In this document: in pieces, positions 26,684 to 36,876 of the stretch
Numbering within the stretch: the first letter of the stretch is position 1
Layout of the letters: each line of letters starts with the position of its first letter
Assembly: GCF_933208505.1 (NCBI RefSeq)
Contig: NZ_CAKOEU010000002.1
Strand: one strand, 5' to 3'
Origin: Convivina praedatoris
Lineage (GTDB): Bacteria > Bacillota > Bacilli > Lactobacillales > Lactobacillaceae
DNA: 64,000 bases
Translations under genes and position numbers: made by a program
The notes under the pieces: model-generated
Database searches by the model: none
The model's input: only the letters and a program-made list of their open reading frames with translations
What the model was told of the DNA's origin: nothing

Positions 26684-28114
26684 ATGGCAGACGAAAATAA
26701 TGGTATTAAACGTAATTTAAAAACCCGTCATGTATCAATGATTGCCTTGGGTGGTTCGATTGGAACTGGATTATTTGTCGCTTCTGGTGCCAGTATTGCC
26801 CAAGCTGGACCAATGGGCGCGATTGTCGCCTACATTGCGATTGGTATTATGGTTTACTTTTTGATGACTAGTTTAGGTGAGATGGCTACTTATTCACCAA
26901 CGTCTGGTTCTTTTGCTGATTATGCCAGTAAGTATGTCGATCCAGCTTTAGGTTTTGCCCTAGGGTGGAATTACTGGTTTAATTGGGCCATTACTCTAGC
27001 GGTTGATATTGTGGCTGTTGGTTTGGTTTCACAGTTCTGGTTCCCGAATGTGCCATCTTGGATTTTTTCAGCCGTAGCGCTTCTGTTGGTTTTTTTGATT
27101 AATCTATTTTCAGTGGGTGTTTTTGGTGAGGCTGAGTATTGGTTGTCCATGGTTAAAGTCGTGACGATTGTAGCCTTCTTGATTGTCGGGGTTATGACCA
27201 TTTTTGGAATTATTCACTCCGACGTTAACGTAATCAAAAACCTTTCGGCGGGGAATCATGGATTCGTTGGTGGCTGGCAATCGGTTCTTTCTGTCTTTGT
27301 CGTAGCTGGGTTTTCTTTTCAAGGGACAGAATTGATTGGTATTACGGCTGGAGAGGCTAAAGATCCAAGTAAAGCTGTTCCTAAGGCCATTCATCAAGTA
27401 TTCTGGCGAATTCTACTGTTTTATATCTGCTCAATTTTTGTGATTAGTGCCTTAGTGTATTATAAAAATCCAGATTTGCTGAGTGCTTCAGCTCAGAATA
27501 TCTCAGTTTCACCCTTTACGATTGTCTTTGAAAATGCTGGGATTGCTTTTGCAGCCAGTTTGATGAATGCGGTTATTCTAACTTCTATTATTTCAGCGGC
27601 TAACTCCGGTTCTTATGCCTCAACTCGGATGCTGTATTCTCTAGCCCATAAAGGGGAGGCACCTAAAATTTTTGCTAAGCTTTCTACACGAGGCGTACCA
27701 GTTGCGGCTTTGGTACTAACTTCAATGGTTGGGTTGTTCGCGTTCTTGTCTAATTTAAAAGGGGGGTCAGTCGCCTATACTTGGTTGGTTAATGCTTCTG
27801 GTTTGACTGGCTTTATTGCCTGGGTTGGGATTGCTGTCTCTCATTTTCGTTTCCGCCGCGCTTATGTTGCGCAAGGTCGTAATTTAAACAAGTTAAAGTA
27901 TCGTGCTAAGTGGTTCCCGTTTGGGCCAATTTTTGCCTTTGTTGTTTCAATTGGGGTTATCATTGGTCAAGATCCTCAAAGTTTTACTAGCTTTGATTTT
28001 GAAAAAATCGCCATAACCTATTTGTCAGTACCACTCTTTATTATTCCTTACGTTGGTTATAAGCTGATTAAGCATTCCAAAGTAATTAAGTTAAAAGATG
28101 TGGACTTGGATTAA
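26684..28114 (+). CDS. lysP: Lysine-specific permease (AAT/APC family)
   Basis: A 476-residue APC-superfamily amino-acid:H+ symporter with 12 membrane helices. Signatures: RHVSMIALGGSIGTGLFVASG in helix 1, FSFQGTELIGITAGEAKDPSKAVPKAI around helix 6, and the ASTRMLYSLAHKGEAPK loop. General resemblance is to LysP, and the upstream lysine riboswitch makes lysine the substrate with good confidence. Ends with its own terminator. Confidence 0.92.
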   Translation: MADENNGIKRNLKTRHVSMIALGGSIGTGLFVASGASIAQAGPMGAIVAYIAIGIMVYFLMTSLGEMATYSPTSGSFADYASKYVDPALGFALGWNYWFNWAITLAVDIVAVGLVSQFWFPNVPSWIFSAVALLLVFLINLFSVGVFGEAEYWLSMVKVVTIVAFLIVGVMTIFGIIHSDVNVIKNLSAGNHGFVGGWQSVLSVFVVAGFSFQGTELIGITAGEAKDPSKAVPKAIHQVFWRILLFYICSIFVISALVYYKNPDLLSASAQNISVSPFTIVFENAGIAFAASLMNAVILTSIISAANSGSYASTRMLYSLAHKGEAPKIFAKLSTRGVPVAALVLTSMVGLFAFLSNLKGGSVAYTWLVNASGLTGFIAWVGIAVSHFRFRRAYVAQGRNLNKLKYRAKWFPFGPIFAFVVSIGVIIGQDPQSFTSFDFEKIAITYLSVPLFIIPYVGYKLIKHSKVIKLKDVDLD

Positions 28115-28128
28115 TGTAGTATAATTTA

Positions 28129-28152
28129 AGAATGGTTCTAACCATTCTTTTT
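28129..28152 (+). terminator. lysP terminator
   Basis: Stem AAGAATGGTT/AACCATTCTT with a 2-nt loop followed by T residues. Confidence 0.8.
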
Positions 28153-28194
28153 TATATAAATTTAAAATAAAACAGATAGTAAGGGGGTATCAAT

Positions 28195-28773
28195 ATGACG
28201 GTTTTACACGAGGAGACCCGCGATCGAATTTTAGGGGCAGCAACTGATCTTTTTCTGAGTAACGGTTATGATCAGACTTCAACTCGTCAAATTGCTAAAA
28301 TTTTAGATATCAGTCAGCCAGCTCTTTATCATTATTTTGGTGACAAGGAGACGCTGTTTGTAGAAGTAATTCGTGCCGTTGGTAGTCAAATTGGCCGTGA
28401 AATGTGGGCAGTTTTAGATCAAACTTATTCCGATCCGGTTGATCAACTCGTTGATATGACTCATGCTATTTTAACCCGCCACCCACGTGATGTTTTCACA
28501 CTTATTCATGGAAGCTTTCCTTCTTTGTCGGCTGATAATCAGCGTGTTTTGGGGATGACCTTTGGACGGAACTACGTGGCACCGATTGAGGCTTTCTTTG
28601 CCAGCGGGGCGGTGAAATTACATGAAAATGTCGATGCCCATACTGCTAGTTCGTTTTACATTACGAGTTTGGCACCACTGTTTTCGACCTTTCATTCTTT
28701 AAAACCTCAGCAGAGTCGTAAAGAACAAATTCAGCAATTACTTAATTTAATATTATATGGGGTAGCTCGCTAA
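28195..28773 (+). CDS. TetR/AcrR-family transcriptional regulator
   Basis: A 192-residue regulator. The N-terminal TetR helix-turn-helix is clear: ILGAATDLFLSNGYDQTSTRQIAKILDISQPALYHYFGDKETL. The C-terminal ligand domain is not recognisable. AAGGGGG precedes the ATG. No efflux or metabolic gene lies beside it in the same orientation, since rpoB follows, so the target is unknown; autoregulation is likely for the family. Confidence 0.9.
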   Translation: MTVLHEETRDRILGAATDLFLSNGYDQTSTRQIAKILDISQPALYHYFGDKETLFVEVIRAVGSQIGREMWAVLDQTYSDPVDQLVDMTHAILTRHPRDVFTLIHGSFPSLSADNQRVLGMTFGRNYVAPIEAFFASGAVKLHENVDAHTASSFYITSLAPLFSTFHSLKPQQSRKEQIQQLLNLILYGVAR

Positions 28774-28775
28774 AA

Positions 28776-28998
28776 GGCTTGTATTTGTAAGAGTTTTCGA
28801 GTATGATTACAGAAGTAACACCGTGAATAAATACGGGTTTTACGATCTATTGTCCGTAATCCCATTATATTGAAGGCAAACGTGAGCTTCGGAAAGAGCG
28901 ACGATTGCTTTTTTTGTGTCTTTGAGCCTTTTAAAATAGGCGAAAAAGTTATTTTGTAATCAAAATGTAATATTACAACACGGCAAAAAATAAATGAG
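28776..28998 (+). promoter_or_regulatory. Structured leader and attenuator before rpoB
   Basis: About 225 bp separate tetR from rpoB. It holds a hairpin built on GGGTTTTACG and CGTAATCCC with the loop ATCTATTGTC (about 28836-28863), then an intrinsic terminator GCAAACGT/ACGATTGC with T7 (28876-28915). A terminator inside the leader of an essential operon suggests attenuation or readthrough control. Position and sequence fit the Lacto-rpoB RNA motif reported upstream of rpoB in lactic acid bacteria; I match it from memory only. Confidence 0.65.
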
Positions 28999-29007
28999 GT
29001 GACAAGT

Positions 29008-32000
29008 GTGGCAGGACATTTAGTAAAGTATGGTAAAAATCGTACCCGTCGGTCGTATGCTAGCATTAAAGAAGTGCTGGATATACCTAACTTGATTGAG
29101 GTGCAATTAGCTTCTTACCAGTGGTTCCTAGATGAAGGAATCAAGGAAATGTTTAACGACATTATGCCTATTGATGATTTCCAAGGAAATCTTTCATTAG
29201 AGTACGTTGATTATAAGTTAATGGAGCCGAAGTACAACATTGATGAAGCACGTGAACACGATGCCAATTATTCAGCCCCATTGCACGTAACTTTGCGTTT
29301 AACTAACCATGAAACTGGTGAAATTAAGTCTCAAGATGTTTTCTTTGGCGATTTTCCATTGATGACTGAACAGGGAACTTTCATTATTAACGGAGCAGAG
29401 CGAGTAATCGTTTCTCAGTTAGTGCGTTCACCAGGAATTTATTATAATCAAGAAACTGATAAAAATGGTCGTCCACACTATGGTACTACTGTAATTCCAA
29501 ATCGTGGTGCTTGGTTGGAATACGAAACTGATGCGAAGGGAATCGCTAATGTTCGTATTGACCGAACTCGTAAGCTTTTGATGACTGAATTGGTACGGGC
29601 CCTAGGTTTTGGTTCTGATTCAGATATCGTTGACATCTTCTCTGACCATTATGACGCTTTGAACATGACTTTGGAAAAAGACGTACACAAAAACATGTCT
29701 GATTCCCGTGTTGAAGAGGCCTTGAAGGATATTTATGAGCGACTACGTCCCGGTGAACCTAAAACAGCTGATTCATCGCGTGCTTTGTTAGTTGCTCGCT
29801 TCTTTGATCCTAAGCGTTATGATTTGGCACCAGTTGGTCGTTATAAGATTAACAAGAAGTTATCATTGAAGACTCGCCTATTAAACGAAACTTTGGCCGA
29901 AACTTTGGCTGATCCTGATTCGGGGGAAATCATTGCCGAAAAGGGTACTCTAGTTGATAAGACGCTGATGTCGAAGTTAGCTCCTTATTTGGATCGTGAA
30001 GACTTTAAAACAGTCACTTATACACCAAGCGGGGATGCTGTCTTGCAGGACCCAGTTGTTTTGCAAAAGATTAAAATTGAATCTCCTGAAAACCCAGAAA
30101 AGACTTTGCTTTTGATTGGGAATGGTCATATTCCAGAAGATGATCACACTGTTCGTCCAGCTGATATTTTGGCTGGTATTAACTACTTCTTGAACCTACA
30201 AGAGGGTGTTGGACAAGTCGATGATATTGATCATTTGGGTAACCGTCGAATTCGTTCAGTTGGTGAATTGCTACAAAATCAATTCCGTATTGGTTTGACT
30301 CGTATGGAGCGTGTTGTTCGCGAACGTATGTCAATTCAAGATGCCAGCACGGTAACACCACAACAATTAATTAATATTCGTCCGGTTGTGGCTGCCGTTA
30401 AGGAATTCTTTGGTTCTTCACAGCTGTCACAGTTTATGGATCAGACGAATCCATTGGGTGAAATGAACCACAAACGCCGTTTGTCAGCCTTAGGACCTGG
30501 TGGTTTGACTCGTGACCGAGCTGGAGTTGAAGTTCGAGATGTTCACTATACGCACTATGGCCGAATTGACCCGATTGAAACGCCTGAAGGTCCTAACATT
30601 GGACTAATCAACTCTTTGGCAACTTACGGTCGCATTAATAAGTATGGTTTCATTGAGACACCATACCGTCGTGTTGATTGGGGTACTCATAAGGTTACTG
30701 ACCGAATTGACTACCTAACTGCTGATGAAGAAGATAACTACATCGTGGCCCAAGCTAATACAGAATTGGAAGACGATGGTAGTTTCGTGCATTCAACTGC
30801 CATGGCTCGTTTTGGTGAAGAAAACATCGAAACGCCAGTTGAAAAGATCGATTATGTCGATGTTTCGCCTAAGCAGGTTGTTTCGGTTGGTACCGCTGTT
30901 ATTCCTTTCTTGGAAAACGATGATTCTAACCGGGCCTTGATGGGTGCCAACATGCAGCGTCAGGCCGTTCCTTTGCTTGATCCACATGCTCCAATCGTGG
31001 GAACTGGTGTTGAATATAAGGCAGCTCACGATTCTGGTGCTGCTTTGATTGCTAAAGCGGATGGTGAAGTTGAGTACGTCGATGCCCGTCAAATTCGTGT
31101 TCGTCGTGAAGATGGTCAACTAGATACTTATGAATTAATGAAATTCCGCCGCTCCAATGGTGGTAAGAACTATAACCAAAAACCAATTGTTAAAGCCGGC
31201 GAACAAATTGAAGCTGATCAAGTATTGGCTGATGGACCTTCTATGGAATTAGGTGAATTAGCCTTAGGTCAAAACCCATTAATCGCCTTTATGACTTGGC
31301 AAGGATATAACTTCGAAGATGCCATCATCTTGAATGAACGCCTAGTTCGTGAAGATGTTTATACGTCAATTCACATCGAAGAATATGATTCAGAGGCGCG
31401 TGATACCAAATTAGGACCGGAAGAAATTACTCGTGAAATTCCTAATACTGGTGAAGAACAGCTTAAAGACTTGGATGAAAATGGTATTATCCGCGTCGGA
31501 GCTGAAGTACACGATGGTGACATTTTGGTGGGTAAGGTAACGCCAAAGGGTGTCACTGATTTATCTGCTGAAGAACGATTGTTGCACGCAATCTTCGGTG
31601 AAAAGGCTCGTGAAGTTCGTGATACTTCCCTTCATGTACCGCATGGCGGTGGTGGTGTTGTTCAAAGCGTTCGGATTTATACTCCTGAAAATGGAGATGA
31701 ATTGGCACCAGGTGTCAACATGATGGTTCGAGTTTACATTGCCCAAAAGCGTAAGATTCAAGTTGGTGATAAGATGGCCGGCCGTCACGGAAACAAGGGA
31801 ACTGTTTCTGTGGTTGTGCCAGAAGAAGATATGCCATACATGCCTGATGGAACACCAATTGACATTCTATTGTCACCGATGGGTGTGCCTTCTCGTATGA
31901 ATATTGGGCAAGTTTTGGAACTTCACTTAGGATTTGCTGCTAAGAAGTTAGGCATCCACGTTGCTTCACCAGTCTTTGATGGTGCCAGCGATGATGAAAT

Positions 32001-32628
32001 CGAAGAAGCTTTGCAAGAAGCTGGTTTGCCAGCTGATGGAAAGTCAGTTGTTTATGACGGCCGGACTGGAGAAGCCTTTGATAAGCGTGTTGCCGTGGGA
32101 GTTATGCACTATATGAAGTTGGCCCACATGGTTGACGATAAGATTCACGCTCGTTCAATTGGACCTTACTCACTTGTTACGCAACAGCCTTTGGGTGGTA
32201 AAGCTCAGTTTGGTGGACAGCGTTTCGGTGAGATGGAAGTTTGGGCTTTGGAAGCCTACGGTGCCGCCTACACATTGCAAGAAATTTTGACTTACAAGTC
32301 AGATGATGTTGCTGGTCGTGTTAAGGTTTATGAATCAATTATTAAGGGTGAGCCAATTCCACGCCCAGGTGTACCAGAGTCATTCCGAGTGTTAGTCAAG
32401 GAATTGCAAGCTCTTGGTTTGGATATGCGTGTGCTTGATCAAGAAGGATCAGCAGTTGAATTAAAGCAAATGGATGAAGATGATTCTGTTTTGCCAGTTG
32501 ATGCGTTAGAAAAGTTGGCTCGGAGTAATCCAGAGCTATTAAACAAGGAAGATGAAGAGGTTCAGGCAGCCTTTACAAAAGTTGCTAGTGACCAACCCGC
32601 TCCTTTAACTGATGATGATCAACAATAA
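29008..32628 (+). CDS. rpoB: RNA polymerase subunit beta
   Basis: A 1,206-residue beta subunit. The rifampicin pocket SSQLSQFMDQTNPLGE and HKRRLSALGPGGL carry the usual susceptible residues. KMAGRHGNKG and GGKAQFGGQRFGEMEVWALEAYGAA are core blocks. The GTG at 29008 gives MAGHLVKYGKNRTRRSYA, aligned with other lactobacilli, and is preceded by GAGG; the GTG at 28999 overlaps that site. It has no cysteine. Confidence 0.98.
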   Translation: MAGHLVKYGKNRTRRSYASIKEVLDIPNLIEVQLASYQWFLDEGIKEMFNDIMPIDDFQGNLSLEYVDYKLMEPKYNIDEAREHDANYSAPLHVTLRLTNHETGEIKSQDVFFGDFPLMTEQGTFIINGAERVIVSQLVRSPGIYYNQETDKNGRPHYGTTVIPNRGAWLEYETDAKGIANVRIDRTRKLLMTELVRALGFGSDSDIVDIFSDHYDALNMTLEKDVHKNMSDSRVEEALKDIYERLRPGEPKTADSSRALLVARFFDPKRYDLAPVGRYKINKKLSLKTRLLNETLAETLADPDSGEIIAEKGTLVDKTLMSKLAPYLDREDFKTVTYTPSGDAVLQDPVVLQKIKIESPENPEKTLLLIGNGHIPEDDHTVRPADILAGINYFLNLQEGVGQVDDIDHLGNRRIRSVGELLQNQFRIGLTRMERVVRERMSIQDASTVTPQQLINIRPVVAAVKEFFGSSQLSQFMDQTNPLGEMNHKRRLSALGPGGLTRDRAGVEVRDVHYTHYGRIDPIETPEGPNIGLINSLATYGRINKYGFIETPYRRVDWGTHKVTDRIDYLTADEEDNYIVAQANTELEDDGSFVHSTAMARFGEENIETPVEKIDYVDVSPKQVVSVGTAVIPFLENDDSNRALMGANMQRQAVPLLDPHAPIVGTGVEYKAAHDSGAALIAKADGEVEYVDARQIRVRREDGQLDTYELMKFRRSNGGKNYNQKPIVKAGEQIEADQVLADGPSMELGELALGQNPLIAFMTWQGYNFEDAIILNERLVREDVYTSIHIEEYDSEARDTKLGPEEITREIPNTGEEQLKDLDENGIIRVGAEVHDGDILVGKVTPKGVTDLSAEERLLHAIFGEKAREVRDTSLHVPHGGGGVVQSVRIYTPENGDELAPGVNMMVRVYIAQKRKIQVGDKMAGRHGNKGTVSVVVPEEDMPYMPDGTPIDILLSPMGVPSRMNIGQVLELHLGFAAKKLGIHVASPVFDGASDDEIEEALQEAGLPADGKSVVYDGRTGEAFDKRVAVGVMHYMKLAHMVDDKIHARSIGPYSLVTQQPLGGKAQFGGQRFGEMEVWALEAYGAAYTLQEILTYKSDDVAGRVKVYESIIKGEPIPRPGVPESFRVLVKELQALGLDMRVLDQEGSAVELKQMDEDDSVLPVDALEKLARSNPELLNKEDEEVQAAFTKVASDQPAPLTDDDQQ

Positions 32629-32649
32629 TTAAAGAAAGGTACCCAATAG

Positions 32650-35600
32650 ATGGCAATCGATGTAAATAAGTTCGAAAGTATGCAAATCGGTTTGGCTTCA
32701 CCGGATCAGATTCATGATTGGTCCCATGGTGAGGTTAAAAAGCCTGAAACCATTAACTATCGAACACTTAAGCCTGAAAAAGATGGGCTCTTTGATGAGC
32801 GAATCTTTGGCCCAACCAAGGATTATGAGTGTGCCTGTGGTAAGTACAAGCGGATCCGTTATAAGGGGATTGTTTGTGATCGCTGTGGTGTTGAAGTTAC
32901 TTCTTCTAAAGTTCGTCGTGAACGCATGGGACACATTGAACTAGCAGCGCCAGTTACGCATATTTGGTACTTCAAGGGTATTCCTTCTCGAATGGGACTT
33001 GTTTTGGACATGAGTCCGCGTTCTTTGGAAGAAATTATCTACTTTGCCTCATACGTAGTCGTTGATCCTGGGGATGCTCCCGTAGAAAAGAAGCGTCTTC
33101 TAACTGAACGTGAATACCGTGATCTTAAAAAAGAATACGGTGCTAAGTTCAAAGCTGGTATGGGAGCCGAAGCAATTAAAGAGCTTTTGGCCGATGTTGA
33201 TTTGGCTGGTGAAGCCGATGCCTTGAAAAAGGAATTACAAGAAGCCACTGGTCAAAAGCGTGTGCGTGCGGTTCGCCGTCTGGACATTATTGAGGCCTTC
33301 TTGCACTCTGATAATAAGCCGGAGTGGATGGTCATGGAAGTTATTCCAGTTATTCCACCTGACTTACGGCCAATGGTTCAACTGGAGGGTGGCCGTTTTG
33401 CCACTTCTGATTTGAATGACTTGTACCGTCGAGTAATTAACCGAAATAACCGTTTGAAGCGTTTGTTTGATTTGAATGCTCCTGGTATCATCGTTCAAAA
33501 CGAAAAGCGAATGTTGCAAGAAGCCGTTGATGCCTTGATGGATAATGGTCGTCGTGGCCGTCCAGTTGCTGGACCTGGAAACCGTCCATTGAAGTCCCTT
33601 TCACATATGTTAAAGGGAAAGCAAGGACGTTTCCGTCAAAACTTGCTAGGTAAGCGTGTTGATTATTCTGGTCGTTCAGTTATTGATGTAGGACCATTCT
33701 TGAAGATGAACCAAATGGGACTTCCTCGACCAATGGCGATTGAATTGTTCCGTCCTTTCATCATGAAGGAACTGACGAAGCGGAAGCTCGCTGGCAATGT
33801 GAAGTCGGCTAAGCGTAAAATTGATCGCGCTGATGAAGATGTGATGGATGTCTTAGAAGATGTTATCAAGGAACATCCAGTTTTGCTAAACCGAGCACCT
33901 ACTCTTCACCGTTTGGGAATTCAGGCCTTCGAACCAGTCTTGGTTTCTGGTAAGGCAATGCGCTTACACCCATTGGTTACCGAGGCCTATAACGCCGATT
34001 TCGATGGTGATCAGATGGCTATTCACGTGCCTTTGTCTGATGAAGCCCAAGCGGAAGCCCGTTTGCTCATGTTGGCGGCCGGACACATTTTGGCTCCTAA
34101 GGATGGGAAGCCAATCGTGGCCCCATCACAGGATATGGTTATTGGAAACTACTACCTAACGACTGAAGAAGCTGGTCGTGAAGGTGAGGGAATGATCTTT
34201 AGCTCGGTGGACGAAGCTCGCCTTGCCTATGAAAATAAGATTGTTCATTACCATACTCGTGTAGGAATTCAAACGTCATCATTCCCAGCTGACAAGCCAT
34301 TTACTGAAGAACAACGTGGTAAGGTGATGGTAACTGCAGTTGGTAAGTTACTCTTTAACGAAATTTTGCCAAGTGATTTTCCATATATTAACGAACCTTC
34401 AGATGATAACTTTAAGGGTATCTCTAATGACTTCTTCATGGAGCCAGGGGAAGATATTCATGAATATCTCAAGGATCGTGAAATTGTAGCACCATTTAGG
34501 AAAGGCTTCTTGTCTGATATTATCGCTGAGGTATATAAGCGTTATAAGGTGACTGAAACCTCACTATTGTTGGACCGGATGAAGGACTTGGGCTATGATA
34601 TTTCAACTAAGTCTGGTTTGACTGTGGCTATGACGGATGTTACCGAACTAGCCGATAAGCCACAGATTTTAGAGGATGCCCATAACCAAGTTGCGACAGT
34701 AACTAAGCAGTTCCGTCGTGGTTTGATTACCGATGCTGAGCGTTACCAGCGTGTCATTGATATTTGGAGTAAGGCTAAGGACATCATTCAAGACGAATTG
34801 ATTGCTAGTTTTGATCCAACTAATCCAATCTTTATGATGCAGGATTCTGGTGCTCGTGGTAACATTTCTAACTTCGTTCAGTTAGCTGGAATGCGTGGTT
34901 TGATGGCTGGACCTGGTGGTAAAATTATTGAATTGCCAGTTACATCTAACTTCCGTGATGGTTTGACTGTTATGGAAATGTTTATCTCAACTCACGGTGC
35001 TCGTAAGGGAATGTCTGATACAGCCTTAAAGACAGCTAACTCAGGCTACCTGACTCGTCGCTTGGTTGATGTGGCTCAAGATGTTATTGTGCGTGAGTTT
35101 GATAACGAATCTGATCGTGGGGTTGCTGTACGCGCTATCATGGATGGTAATTCAGTTGTTGAGCCTTTGTATGATCGAATTGTTGGTCGTTATGCCATGA
35201 AGTCTGTTTTTGATCCAGAAACTGGTGAAAAAATTGTTGCTCGTAACGAGATGATTCATGAAGATGCAGCGCGTCATATTGTGAATGCCGGTATCGAAGA
35301 AGTAACAATTCGTTCTGTCTTTACTTCAACGACTGAACACGGTGTTTCAGTTCTTGATTATGGCCGTAACTTGGCTACTGGTGAAGAGGTTGAAGTTGGA
35401 GAGGCAGTTGGAACAGTTGCTGCTCAGTCAATCGGAGAACCTGGTACTCAGCTAACTATGCGTAACTTCCACACGGGTGGTGTTGCCGGTGGAAATGATA
35501 TCACGCAAGGTTTGCCTCGTGTGCAAGAAATTGTTGAAGCACGAATTCCTAAGGGACGTGCTGAAATTTCAGAAGTTACCGGACAAATTACCACAATTGA

Positions 35601-36312
35601 AGAAAATCCTGCTGAACGTACTAAGGCAGTCACAATCGAAGGGGAAACGGATACTCGTACCTATACTTTGCCATTGACTGCTCGGATGCGCTTTGGTGAA
35701 GGTGACCAAATCAAGCGTGGTGAAGCAATCAACGAAGGACCAATTGATCCTAAGGAATTGCTTGCTGTAACTGATACTTTGACAACTGAGTCCTATATGT
35801 TGTCAGAAATTCAAAAAGTTTACCGTTTGCAGGGAATTGAAGTTTCTGATAAGCATATCGAAGTTATGATTCGACAAATGTTGCGTAAGATTCGCATCAT
35901 GGATCCTGGTCAAACTGATTTGCTTCCAGGTACTTTGATGGATATTGCTGACTTTAAGCGGGCCAACGAACCAGCTTTATTTGCTGGTAAAGTACCTGCT
36001 ACAGCTCGTCCAGTCTTGTTGGGAATCACTAAGGCTGCCTTGGAAACTAATTCATTCTTGTCTGCGGCTTCCTTCCAGGAAACTACTCGTGTCTTGACGG
36101 ATGCAGCTATCCGTGGAAAGAACGATCCGTTAGTTGGACTTAAGGAAAACGTTATTATTGGAAAGATTATTCCAGCCGGAACTGGTATGTCTGAGTACCG
36201 TCGTATCAAGCCAAAGGTGATTGGCGAAGTTGTTGCCAACCCGGAGGAAGAAGGTTTTGAGGCTATTCCTAGTTTGGATGATGTTGCGCAATCAATGGAT
36301 TCTAATCAATAA
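32650..36312 (+). CDS. rpoC: RNA polymerase subunit beta'
   Basis: A 1,220-residue beta' subunit. The catalytic NADFDGDQMA is present, as is zinc site 1 (CACGKYKRIRYKGIVCDRCG, near residues 60-80). Zinc site 2, normally four Cys, is absent: the first Cys is Asn in FDNESDRG (residue ~819) and the other three are Ser893, Ser900 and Asp903 in FTSTTEHGVSVLDYGRN, with the family spacing of 7 and 3 kept. The trigger loop and bridge helix regions look normal. It starts 21 bp after rpoB behind AAAGAAAGG. Confidence 0.98.
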   Translation: MAIDVNKFESMQIGLASPDQIHDWSHGEVKKPETINYRTLKPEKDGLFDERIFGPTKDYECACGKYKRIRYKGIVCDRCGVEVTSSKVRRERMGHIELAAPVTHIWYFKGIPSRMGLVLDMSPRSLEEIIYFASYVVVDPGDAPVEKKRLLTEREYRDLKKEYGAKFKAGMGAEAIKELLADVDLAGEADALKKELQEATGQKRVRAVRRLDIIEAFLHSDNKPEWMVMEVIPVIPPDLRPMVQLEGGRFATSDLNDLYRRVINRNNRLKRLFDLNAPGIIVQNEKRMLQEAVDALMDNGRRGRPVAGPGNRPLKSLSHMLKGKQGRFRQNLLGKRVDYSGRSVIDVGPFLKMNQMGLPRPMAIELFRPFIMKELTKRKLAGNVKSAKRKIDRADEDVMDVLEDVIKEHPVLLNRAPTLHRLGIQAFEPVLVSGKAMRLHPLVTEAYNADFDGDQMAIHVPLSDEAQAEARLLMLAAGHILAPKDGKPIVAPSQDMVIGNYYLTTEEAGREGEGMIFSSVDEARLAYENKIVHYHTRVGIQTSSFPADKPFTEEQRGKVMVTAVGKLLFNEILPSDFPYINEPSDDNFKGISNDFFMEPGEDIHEYLKDREIVAPFRKGFLSDIIAEVYKRYKVTETSLLLDRMKDLGYDISTKSGLTVAMTDVTELADKPQILEDAHNQVATVTKQFRRGLITDAERYQRVIDIWSKAKDIIQDELIASFDPTNPIFMMQDSGARGNISNFVQLAGMRGLMAGPGGKIIELPVTSNFRDGLTVMEMFISTHGARKGMSDTALKTANSGYLTRRLVDVAQDVIVREFDNESDRGVAVRAIMDGNSVVEPLYDRIVGRYAMKSVFDPETGEKIVARNEMIHEDAARHIVNAGIEEVTIRSVFTSTTEHGVSVLDYGRNLATGEEVEVGEAVGTVAAQSIGEPGTQLTMRNFHTGGVAGGNDITQGLPRVQEIVEARIPKGRAEISEVTGQITTIEENPAERTKAVTIEGETDTRTYTLPLTARMRFGEGDQIKRGEAINEGPIDPKELLAVTDTLTTESYMLSEIQKVYRLQGIEVSDKHIEVMIRQMLRKIRIMDPGQTDLLPGTLMDIADFKRANEPALFAGKVPATARPVLLGITKAALETNSFLSAASFQETTRVLTDAAIRGKNDPLVGLKENVIIGKIIPAGTGMSEYRRIKPKVIGEVVANPEEEGFEAIPSLDDVAQSMDSNQ

Positions 36313-36317
36313 ATTCG

Positions 36318-36346
36318 AAAATACCAGCGAAAGCTGGTATTTTTTT
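36318..36346 (+). terminator. rpoBC terminator
   Basis: Stem AAATACCAGC/GCTGGTATTT with GAAA loop and a run of T. Confidence 0.92.
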
Positions 36347-36397
36347 ATTGCTCTTCTTTTTAGGGGAGAGTAGACTTAAGAAAAAGAGGTGGAGAAG

Positions 36398-36844
36398 ATG
36401 GATGAGATAGTAACCATTCATTGGATTGGATGGATTAAAAAATTAAAACGGCGGCAGGCTTTAGCACTTTCAGTTGCTTTTCTAGTGTTTGTATTATTGA
36501 TAATGTTTCAAGGTAATAGTGGTAATTATCAACAATTTGATTGGAAACAGATTGTACTGGTTATTTATTTTTTCTGGAGTTTTTCACCAGCGGGGGAACA
36601 ACTAGCCCATCGTGCTTTTCCGTATAATAAACCTCGATTTCAATATCAGGTGACGACATGGTATCAGTGGGGTCAGGCTTTGCTCTTTAGCGGTGCATTT
36701 TTTGTTGTTTCACTGTTTATATGGCGCCCACAGTATTTGGCTGATATATCATCTAAGATAGTTATTGCAACCATCATTGGCTTTGTTGCCATGTGGTTAC
36801 ACCGGTGGTTATTAGCCCGAGTGATTAATAAAAAATACAAATAA
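36398..36844 (+). CDS. Small membrane protein, first of a tandem paralogous pair
   Basis: A 148-residue protein with about four membrane helices, a basic N-terminus (IHWIGWIKKLKRRQA) and a central FQYQVTTWYQW. It is paralogous to the next gene, sharing the IxWIxWIKxLK start, the FSP/FTP-xGE/xET-Q loop and the YQYQVxTW block. I do not recognise the family. The ATG at 36398 follows AGAGGTGG; the GTG at 36389 overlaps that site. It lies between the rpoBC terminator and mrnC with no visible promoter other than weak AT-rich sequence. Confidence 0.7.
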   Translation: MDEIVTIHWIGWIKKLKRRQALALSVAFLVFVLLIMFQGNSGNYQQFDWKQIVLVIYFFWSFSPAGEQLAHRAFPYNKPRFQYQVTTWYQWGQALLFSGAFFVVSLFIWRPQYLADISSKIVIATIIGFVAMWLHRWLLARVINKKYK

Positions 36845-36876
36845 CACTGTCTTTGGATAATTTGGAGGAACTGGTT

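Noticed and set aside
28770..29066. A 98-residue minus-strand frame in the rpoB leader with several Cys
   Set aside because: It overlaps the structured leader and the rpoB start; no promoter or ribosome site; composition not protein-like.
30793..31119. Minus-strand frames inside rpoB, rpoC and rplA
   Set aside because: Shadows of high-GC3 coding strands in essential genes, with no independent signals.
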